From Schizophyllum amplum (taxonomy: Eukaryota; Basidiomycota; Agaricomycetes; Agaricales; Schizophyllaceae), in the NCBI GenBank assembly GCA_007026445.1, contig VDMD01000049.1, forward strand, positions 62,001 to 126,000: DNA of 64,000 nt, read 5' to 3'. Under the pieces are notes generated by a model. That model was not told where the DNA came from, made no database searches, and saw only the letters and a list, made by a program, of their open reading frames with translations. The position numbers and the translations under genes are program-made. Shown one piece after another: positions 24,587 through 35,787 of this stretch (positions within the stretch are counted from its first letter, which is position 1; every line of letters begins with the position of its first letter).

Positions 24587-25613
24587 ATGTCCCAACCGTC
24601 CTCTACTGGAGACGTCTGTCTGTACTTCCTCGCCATGTGAGTAGCATAATTGTGGTCGTTTCTTTCCGCTCTTCCCTGCCTTCCACCACCCGTCGCCGTC
24701 GCTGTCTCGCATCTCTTGCCATTCTGGTGGCTCTCCAGCTATTCTAGTATTGGCCGCATACTCTTCACCTCCTCTTTGTAATCATAAATCCATCGCTGCT
24801 TTAATCTCACGCACTGACATTGAACTTCAGCTTTCTCCCGCCAGTCTCTGTCTTCTTGAGTGCGTGAGCCGCCTGCGTGTCTACGCGTCTAGCTGATCCG
24901 CTTTTCTCTCACACAGAACGGGGCTGCGCAGCTGGTTAGTGCTCACTCGCTCATCTGGCACTGCTCGAAGCGCCTTGGCGGCTCGAGGCGTGCGCCGATT
25001 ATCGGAATCTTTGCCGTTTGACACAGCTCGATGCTCACGCAATGCACCAAGTTGCATCCTTGCATCGGCGCCGGTACCGGTTGTCAACGCCCTGCGTATC
25101 TGACTGTGCTTTCCGCAGACTTCTGGATCAACGTCTGCTTGAGTATCCTTGGCTGGATACCTGGCGTGTTACACGCGTGGTGCGTTGACATGTTTTGTCT
25201 CCCTTTACCTTTCGCTCTTCTCTCGTTCTCATACTCATCTCCCTTCTCTATTCCTCCTCCACCCTCACGCCCCACCCGGTCGTTTGTTCCTATGTCTTTG
25301 GCGGGTCTTCACTGGTCATTGCATGCCACGTTCGCCGGCAAAGTGTCCGCGCCAGTGGGTGTTCGCAATTTGTTTTTCTTGCAATGACCGCGTCGCCGTC
25401 CGTCATCCGACGGGCCGCGGGGCTGTGCGATTTCGACCGTCGGACGCGCGATTCGTCGAACGATGTTATGCCTTCATTGTTGCGTACATACTACGCGTTG
25501 GTCGACTCGCGCGCCCTCTGTCTCTCGATTTTGATCTGCCACTCTCGTCACTCCCGCGGACTGATCTTCATTCCCTCAGGTACATCATCTCCAAGAGCGA
25601 GGGCGCGATGTAG
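24587..25613 (+). CDS. PMP3: PMP3-family plasma-membrane proteolipid
   Basis: Five tiny exons give a 63-residue protein: 24587-24636, 24831-24859, 24917-24934 (18-nt microexon), 25119-25179, 25580-25613. Two hydrophobic helices are visible: DVCLYFLAIFLPPVSVFL and FWINVCLSILGWIPGVLHAW. They are joined by the typical KRGCAAD turn, with a short polar tail YIISKSEGAM. This is the UPF0057/Pmp3 signature and normal length for the family. In yeast, Pmp3 stabilises plasma-membrane potential and limits cation uptake. Every junction has GT-AG ends and keeps frame. It lies between two BTB genes and is unrelated to the NLR clusters by function. Confidence 0.92.
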
Positions 25614-25779
25614 ACGCCTAGCCACGCTGCCACCCATCATTAACTGTCGAGTATACACGGACATCTTTGATGCTATGCATGCGGATATACCTTTACGTCA
25701 GGAGTCGCTCTGCATCTTTCTATCACATCATGTATGACTTAAGAGGAGGTTTGGTATACATTGCAATCGTATACTTAAG

Positions 25780-26796
25780 CTACGACGGATGTGCTAGGAA
25801 ACTCGAGAGTGGCGCCATTGCTGCAATCTTCTCTTTCATCGCATCCGCCAACTTTTTTAGCTGACTACGGCAGTAATTCGGCATATAAGCATCATCGCTA
25901 TCCCAGCCCGTTGAAGGTACGGCACAGTTCGGCAGTCCCTCGAAGCGGAAGGCGTAATCTACATCTTCAGGCGAACATATCCCACGCTCGTGCATCCGCT
26001 CTGCAACCGTGTATACAGACGTCTTCCACGATGAACACACATAACCATTGCTATGCCTAGCGAAGCATTTGTCGTAGCTTTCTAGTCTGCTCGCCTCTTT
26101 CCAGGTGCTACTATACTCCGCCTATGATATACGTTAGTCTTACCATGGAAAAGCAAGTAGTATAGTCAAGCTAACGCACCCATGCGGCGAATACAGGAAG
26201 GGACAGCTTGCGACGTGCGTCGCTCACACGTAGCTTCAGCGTATGAGGTGCAGCGAGATCGAGGAGATCGTTGTACTCATGCCTATCGGCAAACTGCATG
26301 ATTTCGAAAGGGTGCTGCTTGTAGAGCATCCTGTGGCGACTATCAGTCGAGTAAATAGAGGCATTGTCAAGACGTACGACAAACGTATATTCAGCTGACA
26401 CATACCCATCGCCGGAGCGACTTTGTACTTCTCCGCCGCCTCGGCCACTTGTGCAAACGTCTCGAATGGAAGGTCGTAGAGAAGGGGGTATCGGCCTGGG
26501 TAGACGAAGGTGAAGAGAATCTTCAGCGTCTCCTCGTCTTCTGTGAGCTCGACAACGTCGCAAGCGGGGGCTTCAAAGTCCTCCGCGAAGGGGCCACTCG
26601 TCACGGACTGGAGATTGCGGCGGTGGATGTTGAACAGGACATCATCGCTAGATCGGAAGACAATGATCTCGCCATCGGTCGAAAAAACTACGGGTGGTCA
26701 GTCTCGTTCTCGCACTCGGTCAATGAACGTACAGTCAGACGACTGTCGATCTTCCTGAAGCGCTGCCTCGCTGAGGGCGTCGGTAGCGTCCGTCAT
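25780..26796 (-). CDS. BTB/POZ domain protein (paralogue 2 of 3)
   Basis: Four exons, 287 aa: 26796-26733, 26687-26381, 26330-26180, 26121-25780, with all phases agreeing with the other two BTB genes. The BTB core is IIVFRSSDDVLFNIHRRNL, PFAEDFEAP, LFTFVYPGRYPLLYDLPF and VAEAAEKYKVAPAM. The following block HPFEIMQFADRHEYNDLLDL is the shared post-BTB helix. The C-terminal exon (from AEYSSTWKEASRLESYDK) is Cys- and Lys-containing and ends LADAMKEKIAAMAPLSSFL. The donor of intron 2 is a non-consensus GTCGTA, chosen because it alone keeps phase. It is transcribed away from the PMP3 gene's direction, tail to tail. Confidence 0.87.
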
Positions 26797-27071
26797 GGCT
26801 GGATGAGAGAAGATAACGCCGCCTCAAGGCTTTTGTGAGGGTAGCACGTCACGGCGGGCATTAAGCGCTGAGAACCACGCTGCACGTGCGCTGTGCCACA
26901 ATATACAGTGACCGCCTGTAAATTAGCGCGACAGTCAAGGCGAGACTTACCTGAGCGACAGAGATGTTGTTCGAAGAGCAACGGATTACGGAGCCGGTAT
27001 CGGGCCAGGCGAGGTACAAGCATCGATTGGTCTCAGTCTACACGAAGTTGAAGGGGCTGAGCTTTGCTCGC

Positions 27072-28091
27072 CTACAATTCGGCAACAGACAGGCACTGCG
27101 AGAGCTGAGGTAACTCCCTGACCTTGTCCTCAAGCGCACTTCTCCAGTCGCCCAACTGCTGACTGCACCGCTTGTTACCCCACGAACCAGGGATATCGTG
27201 AGTACACTGCTTTGCCACATCGACCATGCCGACGAACATGGCGTCGATTTCGAGCATGGGAGGTCGCTGACAACTGTCAACACGGCTCTGGACGACTCGC
27301 GCGATGGCGGGCCAGATATCGCATCGAACCTCGCCGCCTTTCCTGCCGACGTGCATGGGCGGCTGGCCGATGTCTGCGCTGCTCCGCCATCTGACGGATG
27401 TCCAGGTCTCCTTGTAGTCTGCCTGGTGCTGCGTTAGCCTGAGCGTGCGGCATGAGCTTCGTTGGACTGACCCAGGCTATCTGCGTACTCAGGGAAAGGG
27501 AGTTGCGCATGTCCTTGACGCTCAATCCAAGCGTATACGGAGCAGCCAGATCCATAAGCTCGACGTATGCGTGCCGGTCGGCGTATTGAAGAACGGCGAG
27601 GGGATGCTCCTTATGCATCGTCCTGAAGTTTGGGATCAGCAACTTGGAAGAATGGATCAAGCGGAGGGACGAACGACATGCGCATATAGCATACGCTCAT
27701 TGCGGGCGACACTTGGTATTTCTCCGCAGCCTCGGCAAGTGCACGCAGAGAATCGAAGGGTACGTCTGTCAAGAGGGGATGACGACCGGAGTAGACGAAC
27801 TGAAAGAGGTATCCGAGCGTCGCCTCGCTTTCAGAGAGCTCTACGACGTCGCCCTCGGAGGGGAAGTCCACCGCGAAAGGCCCGTCGGTGAAGACGCTTA
27901 GGTTGGCCCGATGAATGTTGAACAAGACGCCATCGGCAGACCGGAATATGACGACGTCCCCCTCCGTCGAGCGGTCTGTAGGAGAATGTTAGAGATGGAA
28001 GAGGGCAACGGGATGGATACGCACATTGCTCGGATTGCCGCGGGGTAGGCGACTCGGAGGTATGAGCAGGGTAAGATGCGATGGCAGCCAT
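27072..28091 (-). CDS. BTB/POZ domain protein (paralogue 3 of 3)
   Basis: Four exons, 289 aa: 28091-28025, 27975-27675, 27622-27472, 27422-27072. BTB residues are about 24-125: VVIFRSADGVLFNIHRANL, PFAVDFPSEGDVVEL, LFQFVYSGRHPLLTDVPF, LAEAAEKYQVSPAM. The shared post-BTB element is HPLAVLQYADRHAYVELMDL. The last exon starts ADYKETWTSVRW and ends ELPQLSQCLSVAEL. Exon 3 (151 nt) has exactly the length found in paralogue 2. It is in tandem with paralogue 2, separated by about 275 bp, and divergent from neither. Same uncertain function as the other two. Confidence 0.88.
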
Positions 28092-28726
28092 GAGGGGAGA
28101 ACGATAAAAGTTTTTGCCTTAGGCGCTTAGGGGACGGCTTTGACGTCTCATCCGCGACCGAGCGCTTATCCTCGGGGACAGCGCGCAGGTAAGGACGATG
28201 ATCTGTAGCCGGGCGCTAATGCTGAGAGCGGAGACCAGCTCGTGCTCAGGCTACACCTTGGCGTCAACAATATATCAGTAAGCGCCGGGTTAGGAAATGG
28301 TGTGCAACATACCAGAGTCCGCCAAGTTGCAGTGAAAGCGGTCCTCATACAAAGGCAGCCAGTCTGCAGTAAACTCGCTGCTTGATAATCATAAACGATG
28401 AACCAGACCAGTGAAGCGCACAACTGCACGCAGACACCGTGCAAGTAGAGTATCATGATAGCGGGAAGCAGGGAAGACATGCCGGGCACGGACGTGGTTG
28501 GCTTTCATGGCTCGCCGCTTCGCGTCTTTGACTCATGTCCATCGACCAAGTTCGCACTGCAGCACGACAATCAGATACATAAACGCAAGTAGACCCCATT
28601 CAAATGATGCCCTCTTCGTCTATGTAAACACACGCCCACGAACGCCGTCATTCTGGCGATACATCTTCGCCCCCATGACATACCGGATGATTCCCTTTAT
28701 TCCACTTCAACCTTCCCCCAATCGTC
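28092..28726. other. Intergenic, nothing supported
   Basis: Upstream region of BTB paralogue 3 and downstream region of the secreted-protein gene; no feature recognised. Confidence 0.4.
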
Positions 28727-29198
28727 TCAGAAGCAATGGTGACCCGGGATGCAGAGCGTGTACGTCGACGTGTACGTCTCCGTGCTCGCATACGCAGTCG
28801 TCGTTGTCACAACAGCCGGGTCCGCCGTGGTGGTAATCGGGTTCACCGTCCGCGTCTCCGCGCAGACCTCGCTCACGACGATCGTCGTTTGCGCACGCTA
28901 CCGAGAAAGTCAGACACCTTCATTAGCTGCAACTGAACGCAGAGAAGCGTACCTTGGCGGCGGCCGTGGTCGTGGGCAGGACGTACCAGGTCGTCGTGAG
29001 CGTCGTCGTGCTGGGGTCGTCATAGGTGAAGGTGGATCCAGGGATGGTGGAGGTCTCGGTCTGCGTGCCCGAGGCGTAGAACACACAGGCGCTGTCAGTG
29101 AGCGTCGTGGTCGTGATGTATTCCGCGTTGTCGGCGGCGGGCGCGGCGCTGACAGCGACGAAGAGAACGGCGGCAGTGAGAGCGGCGAACTTCATCAT
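28727..29198 (-). CDS. Small secreted Thr-rich protein
   Basis: Two exons, 138 aa: 29198-28953 and 28897-28727. The signal peptide is MMKFAALTAAVLFVAVSAAP. The mature part is rich in Thr/Ser with TTTLTDSACVFYASG and TTTADPAVVTTTTAYA, and four or five cysteines. It ends TSTYTLCIPGHHCF. The paralogue at 10993-11448 shares the AAG|CGN intron position, the TYTLC motif and the TATA spacing. The C-terminus lacks a hydrophobic GPI tail, so the protein is probably secreted. Function unknown. Confidence 0.8.
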
Positions 29199-29270
29199 TA
29201 TTGGCGATGGACGATGGCGAAGAATGAATTGAGCGTCCTGGAGTGCGTATGATATTTTCTGCATGGGCAG

Positions 29271-29277
29271 CTTTATA
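29271..29277 (-). promoter_or_regulatory. TATA box of secreted-protein gene
   Basis: TATAAAG on the minus strand, about 73 bp upstream of the ATG at 29198. Confidence 0.55.
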
Positions 29278-29319
29278 ACGGCGACGCGACGGGAGCCTGG
29301 CCCTCCATGGCGCAATGTG

Positions 29320-30950
29320 CGCCGAACTCCTTGAGGTGTTTACAGGTACGTTGACTGGGTACCGCGCGGGTCATTGAGGGTGCCCAAAATACTTTCCATC
29401 TCATATGGAAGAGCGTGACCACGTTGAGGGTATGCGGGCGCCATGTCGCGCGGGGGCACCCTGGTGCCTTGGAGGGCGTCGGCCGGACTGATCTGCTGCT
29501 GGATGAGGGCGCCCGGCAGCGTCGCGCGACGAGGCTGACAGTGATGGGCGAGTCGGCAAAGCGATTTGCATGATCGCTATGACGTGAAACTCACTGAAGC
29601 GTGTCAATCATGATGATGTGTCTGTACTTATACTTACTCATCCCGTCGCGGTAGTCGATGGTGACAGCATTCTCGGATGGACGGGAAAATGTAGAGTGGA
29701 TCAGTAGACCGACTCGGTGCATGGATTGCGAGCTGACAGCGAGGGAAAGGACGAGCGTTGCACGATGTCCCTTGCTCCGCATGTATGCGGTGCTTCCGTC
29801 TGTATCGTCCCGGTTCGTGTGCGTGGGTAGTCGACGTAGACACTGTCATAGAATAGTGAAGGATTCATCGCACGTCGATCTTGACGGGCGTGGCATGAAC
29901 CAGGAAGGCAGAGCGGTACGTCAGCGTCCGGCAACCGCGCAACTTCAGAGTTCAGCGTCCATGCAACCTCAGTGTCCTGCGTCCGCGCATACAGCGTCCA
30001 GTCTCCTCGCAATTTTAGCGTCCACCGTCCGCGCATACATCCATCTCTTCCGCCGCGTCGTCTCCATGCGATCCCTGAGTACGCCATGCAATGCCCGAAT
30101 ACGCCATGCAATTCCCTAGTACGCCGTACGATCCCCGTGTACGTCGAGCTGGGGGCTGCCGACGCCGTCCACAAAGGCCCAGCGATGGCGTGCCGTGTGG
30201 TCAGACACGGTGGCGACGTCCCAAGTGGCATGTCAAGATCGCTGCAGCGTCGAAGCTGCCAGCTAGGTAGCCCGGTCGAGGGCGTCGAGGGGCGCAGAAG
30301 TGGGTGCGGAAGCGACGAATCGCCGTTCGGTCGTGCTCCCGCCCGCGCCTGACCTGCGTTCTTCGACGCGCACTGATTGCGAGGTTCAGCCGTTATGACG
30401 AAGCACCTAAGGCTTTCTGCAGAGAGGCCGCGGGAGACGCAGGACAAAAGGGCTGCAGTGGACGCCGCCATCCCCTTCAACCCCGCACAACCAAGCACGC
30501 CCCACGGACTCCTCCGGCTCGCGCCCCACGGGACTCCTCCGGCTCGCGCCCCACGGGACTTCTCCAGCTCGCGCTGTGCGCCGCGCGCGATCCGCAGCTG
30601 CATGCATCGCGGTTTTCGATCATGTCGAGCGAGGATGGGTTCGCTCGCGGGTGAGGACGTGGGCGCTCGCGGGTGCAGACGGCGGCGCTCGCGGGTGCAG
30701 ACGGGGACCGGGAGCAGTGGCGAGGAGGCCGGGTCGGGGAGCGAGGGTGGAGGCAGGGAGGTTGATGTCTTCGTGGGCGGTGATTGGATTCAGCAGTGAT
30801 TGACGATGTTGCTGCCAGAGCGTATGTTCCGCGGTCGCCATGCGAATCGGCGAGGCGCGGTGGGAGATACGGGATGCGTGGCTGACGGTGGTGTTCGATG
30901 TAAGACGGGGGTTTCGAGGATCGTGACGTTCCTTGTCCGACCTGGGGTCT
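29320..30950. other. Repeat-rich intergenic region
   Basis: It holds short imperfect tandem repeats (for example TACGCCATGCAAT and GTCCGCGCATACA variants at 29.95-30.13 kb). The 300-codon minus-strand frame here is mostly repeat translated and was not accepted as a gene. Confidence 0.4.
30506..30580. repeat. 25-bp tandem repeat, 3 copies
   Basis: Three consecutive units starting GGACTCCTCCGGCTCGCGCC; the third is diverged. Confidence 0.8.
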
Positions 30951-30951
30951 G

Positions 30952-32049
30952 TCATGCCAGAGTCTCGTCGATGTGCTCGAGACTCGCAGTATTCAGGAGG
31001 AGGTCTGTTGCGAGGTCGTCAGAGACCTCGAGACGATCAGCCTTCGGACACGCACCTAACGGGCGCTTCAAGTCTCCAAGGTCCCGCTCGCCGCCAGGAC
31101 GAGCTTGAGCACGCCACACATCGCTCTGGTAGTTCTGGGTCTTCAGGTGAGGGTCAGCCGACGTTGCATGGCGGAGTTGATGAACATGCACTCGCCAATG
31201 AATATAGCAAGCGCCGTGCGCGGCCTCTGCACGTACTCGCCTGCAGTCGGACGCATGCTATGGCTGTCTCCCTCCTCTCCTTGAGCCAGACCCGAAGGAT
31301 GTCGTGCGTATTCAGGGGCAACGACGAGCGCGTCGGAGAGGACGGGGGCACGCCGGGACTTGATGCTGGACGAGTGTGCTGCCTGATCGGCAGGGAGTAT
31401 GAAAGCCGGAGCGTCGGTCTTGATACAACGCGGCGGGTCTTGCGCAGCGAGCGACGCGCTGAGGAGCTGGGTAAAGTGAGCGCTTGAGGTCCGTGGCAAG
31501 TCGATTTCGTCGTTCGCGTCCGGGTACGCATTCACGCCAGTTCAAGCAGGAGCTGAGATGATTCAAAAGGGTGATTGCATTGTGTGTACGGTACAGGTAC
31601 GTAGATACACGTTCATCTACACACTGAGAGAGATCATGGTCAGCGATCGAACATGGCTTAGGCATGAGGAGGACGCACCGTAAGCCTGATTCTCCGGATC
31701 CATCCTGGCTTGAAGCCAGCGCTTTTCGAAAGTCTGCGAGATCCCTTCCTGCACAACATCGTTTCGTTAGACCGGATGAGACAGTCCTACGCGGATACGG
31801 GAGGTCCTCGAGAAACGGTTATGTCCGTAGCAACATATCGTTCCAGACGTAAGTGACTGTGAGCAGGTCGGGAAGGAGACCACGCACGCACGGTATGAGT
31901 TCTCGCAGCGGTTGGGTCTCTGACCACGCGATGCCTGTGCGCGTGTTGTTGCCTTCGCGTTGAGGACGATCAGAGACGCTGTTCTCTCTACGAGTATTGT
32001 ATGACGGTCGAGCATCCAGGTGGATGAGGAGGGGGATCAGATAGGACAT
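30952..32049 (-). pseudogene. Family W copy with open stretches
   Basis: In minus-strand order: TVTYVWNDM; a block TFEKRWLQARMDPENQAYG that ends at a GGTGCGTCCTCCTC donor; then DERVSTYLYRTHNAITLLNH. These parallel VTDVWSDK, TVEKLWLHARIEPEDWAYG and DEHLSTSPYRTTNTMPLLNH at 47.1-47.5 kb. A stop follows in the aligned frame (ELA-stop-MRT). A 130-codon frame at 31535-31143 and a further frame to 30952 may be later exons. Function unknown. Confidence 0.33.
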
Positions 32050-32084
32050 TGGGTATCAGTTGGAGATGAGCGCTGACGACAAGA

Positions 32085-32153
32085 TCGAAAGAACAATGGC
32101 GCGCACCGAAACGAGAAAGACCACACAAGGACAAACAACAACTTCCTTGTTCC
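32085..32153 (+). repeat. Dispersed GGACAAACA element, copy 6
   Basis: Reads GAACAATGGCGCGCACC, AAACGAGAAAG, CAAGGACAAACAAC, CCTTGTTCC. Confidence 0.45.
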
Positions 32154-32575
32154 AACGTCCATGCTCTTTTTCAAGCCCAGTCCTGCATCATAGCGCCCTG
32201 GCCCCTTGCTCGCTTCTGACTCGAACTGCCTCGGAAGTAGGAAATTAGCAGACCACTTGTCTGGTTCCAGGTTGAATCGCTGCTCGATTGGACTGACAAA
32301 TTACGCAGCCGACTGATAGCAGCGGCGTTCCATACTCTTGCATAATCAAGGATTATATGTAGCGCAATAGATGCTCTTAGTACTCTCCGGGCCTCAAAGA
32401 ACGCAAAGATGATAGGATCGCGACTCATTTGCTGCAAGGTGCGCACGATATCTAGCCCGTCCGCCCGATACGTGCAATACTTCTGAGGTATGGATGCCCT
32501 CGCTTGGTTCATCTCGACGCTGTATATACTACGTAGGTGGAATATGCATGACTTGTCAAATCCTCAATTGCGATA

Positions 32576-34541
32576 CTAGTGCTTGAATATATCGCGAGGG
32601 TGACTGAAGGGCAGAAAACGCGTCACCGACGTCTTTCCGACGCGCAGAACAACCTCTACCGTAACAGGAATGGATTCACCCTGTGGCGCATCGGACATAT
32701 ACACCGTACGCGCGTCCACCTCATGTCGGGCGTCTGGCAGAACGTCGGTGATATCGACGCGGATGATAGCCTGCTTCACGAGCTTCGTGCATCTCGAGGG
32801 CTGCTTGATGCGTAGGGAGGACAAGTCGCGCTCGATGGTTGCCGCGTGGCGGTCGATGTAGGCCCGCACGGCGATGCAGATGAACAGCGCGTCGGCGAGC
32901 GATATGATGCCTGCATATGACGTTGGTCAGCTTACAACTCTAGAGAAAATGCCAGGGTCGCCTTCAGCTGCAAGAAGGGATTCCATGTTAGTTGCAAGAA
33001 GGACTTCCATGTTCTTGCCATAACGTCTGAAAGATGGACGCACCGCGCAGTCCCCAGGGCCCGTCGTCGCTGCAGCACGAGTCAAGATGTATGGACCGAT
33101 GCATTCGCTGGCAGCTCCCAGAGCAGTAGAAGGCGTTCGCGCACGGGCAAATCTGCACGCGCCGGTTATGAGGTCCCTAAACGGGGCGTCAGCGTGGCGC
33201 TGCGGGAATCCCGGCGGAGGACGGCGGACGACTCACCATCGTATTGCCGCAGTCAAATTGATATTGCCAGGCTTTCCTTTTCAATGTGCTCGCGTACATC
33301 GCACCCGCCTCGCTCGCGAGGCGCGCGACGTCCTTCCATGTTGTATGCTGAAGAGCTTCATTCGTCGACGGAGCGTGTATAGAGTTGCGCTGCCGGCGAA
33401 CGAGCGCGCGAATGACCTGGGCGTGATATAGACCGGCGCAGAGGAGGCGTACGAAATCAGAGACCGTATGATCCTCTGCTGATTCGCGCTCCTCCTGTGA
33501 AAGGCTGCGCAAGAGGTCGAAGACGCCTGCGTCGAGGGCGTCGACAAGAGATCTGTTGCTCTTGGCCATACTGCAGAGGGAGTGGAGGACACGAAAAGCA
33601 TCGATGGCGCCGTATCGTGTGTCCTGTCGCGCAAGGCACACGTTGCCTGCTGAGACGATGGAAGTGATTGTCTTCGTCGGAATATTCGATCGTTGGAATT
33701 TCGGCATGTCAATGAGGGTAATGAAAAGGTCGTAGTGATCCGTCCATATTGTGGGGATGGGGGGGATAGCATGATCCATCCCTATGTCAGGATCAAGGCC
33801 TGCGAGAAATTCGGTGTGCTGAGCGAATGCATTGTATAGCGCTCTTCTCGAGCCAAGGACGCGCCTGAGCGTGCCGACAAACAGCGTACGGTCCTCGACG
33901 GTCGGCTGGTAGCCAGGGTCAATCAGCGAACGGCGCAATGATAGGATCATATGAATGGCGGCGGCGGCGGCAGGGGACGCGTCGTAAGCGTGAGAGGGAA
34001 TGTACCGTGGAAAACGCAGCCAGAGCTCGAACACCTGGACGATGACCGCGGGTGTCGAGTGCAGAAACGGCTTGATATTGGTTTCGTCGGACATCATAGT
34101 CTGGTAGGACTGGAGGATACCCGAGTAGACCTTGTGACTCGGATTTGTACGCATGAAGTGTGATATGGCGCCATTGTCGACCGGATGCAGGAGCGCACCC
34201 CATCTGATGTTGTGTGGCCAGAGAGCGCGCATCGGAGACGCCAGACTGTGGTAACGCGTACTAGATTTGCGCGAGACGTTCGTTATAGTGGCGAAAACAC
34301 GCATACCAAACATAACGGCACTCACGAGCTCGCCGTGATGATCGAGCGAGCCCGGAGGGGGGTCTGATTTGAGAGCATGAAAGGCTAGGCTGCTGCGATC
34401 TCTAAGGATGTTTTCCAGCAGGCATAACACACTCTCGTTATTCTCGCCGGGGACCAATGGTTCTAATCCCATGAGCTTGTCTGACAAAATGGTGAGTGTG
34501 TCCAAAGTCTTGGATTCCTGCGCGAAGGGCGAAGTGGCCAT
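32576..34541 (-). CDS. MYND-like zinc-finger protein (paralogue 1)
   Basis: Three exons, 590 aa: 34541-33237, 33176-33044, 32910-32576. The first 420 residues are a helical domain shared by all four loci (SDPPPGS, SPMRALWPH, VSDFVRLLCAGLYHAQVIRA). A Cys/His cluster follows across the first splice junction: QFDCGNTM, then VQICPCANAFYCSGSCQRM, then H and Cys-Cys-Ser-Asp. This resembles a MYND finger with a CPC variant in place of the usual CxxC. The last 110 residues (LADALFICIAV to FSHPRDIFKH) form a conserved unknown domain. MYND fingers mediate protein-protein contacts; no SET domain is present, so no enzymatic role is claimed. Its 3' flank is nearly identical to that of paralogue 2, showing tandem duplication. 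Confidence 0.83.
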
Positions 34542-35787
34542 GGCTCCTTTCAAATTGCTCAAGGTCAGTATGTATATAGGGCTGGCTCCAGCCGCGATGC
34601 GCACATGTGAGTAAGGGTCAGGACTCAGCTCCGATCTAGGTCACGGTGTCGTTCAAGAAGTGCGCGATGAAAGTTTACCATCCGTCAAATCTGTCCACTG
34701 GTGACTCATCCTGGATTCCAATGACGTTGACAAACATGCCATAACATGTACTCTGCTTGGCCCGTGAACATCTCTTCCTGCCACATCTTTATGTTCGCTT
34801 CCTCCACTCCTCGTGCTTAAACAACTCCGCTACGGTGGTCTAATTATCACAAACAAACTGCTGATCGAAGACTTATGTACTCGGACACGAGTTGCGTCTG
34901 CCGGTCTTTTTCCCTCAATCCCGATCTCGTCTCGCCTCGCCCTCTCTAGCCTCCCTCCTCGCCTCCTCTCTAACGTCCCTCCTTGCATCCTTCCCTTTGC
35001 CTCTTATTCCTGCCACCTTTTCTCTCCTTTGCCTCCCTCTCATCGTCGTCATCTCCCTTCCGCTCCCTCACTCCTGTGTTCAAGACGATTGCAACATCGC
35101 GCCTTAACGTTTTTCTCCCACCATCTCCATTGCTCTGGAACGATCTAGACGACGTCCGTTGCTCCAACATGGTTCTGCCGACATCGTCATCTGCCGCCCT
35201 TGGTCGCCCAAGACACCACCCGTCGCTCGTCGCCCTTTGTCACTCGAGACAATTTCGGCGATGGCTGTCGCACCCACTCGTCGCTCAGAGACGATCTCGA
35301 CCTCGTAAGCTCATCGCAGTCGTGCGAAACGCAACTTCTACGATGCCCGGCGTTCCGAACTCCAGACATTCCCGCCGGCCCTCAGCGCCGCCACCTGTCG
35401 CCCAGAACGCTGTCTTCATCGTCCGTAACGATACCGACCACCACATGGTGACTAACGGGTACAGGTCACAGCAACGTCTCTCGTCCTCACATCGCCTGTA
35501 ACGAGCTGCCCGTTCCCTTCTTATTTTTCGTTTCTCCCCATCACCTCGTTCCTCCCCTTCGCCTCTCGTGAGGCACACCGTTCTTTTAGAGGAGGAATGC
35601 TAAATAACCCGCATGAGCCCGCGAGAGGGGCAGGAAGTGAAGGGGCAGGAAGTGAGGCGCGTCGGAAGAGGTCGTACATTTTACCCATTCGCGGCGCGAC
35701 AAACCAAGATTTCGATCTGACAATGGAGGTCGTGTATGTACTACGTAGGTGGAATATGCATAACTTGTCGAATCCAGTATTGCGATA
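34542..35787. other. Intergenic with pyrimidine-rich tract
   Basis: 34.9-35.1 kb is strongly C/T-rich. A 172-codon plus frame (34983-35501) is Ser/Leu/Pro-rich and probably follows from that composition. Near 35630 an AGGGGCAGGAAGTGA unit is repeated twice. Confidence 0.35.

Noticed and set aside
29701..30603. 300-codon minus-strand frame
   Set aside because: It is largely translated short tandem repeats, with no domain, no paralogue and no splice support.
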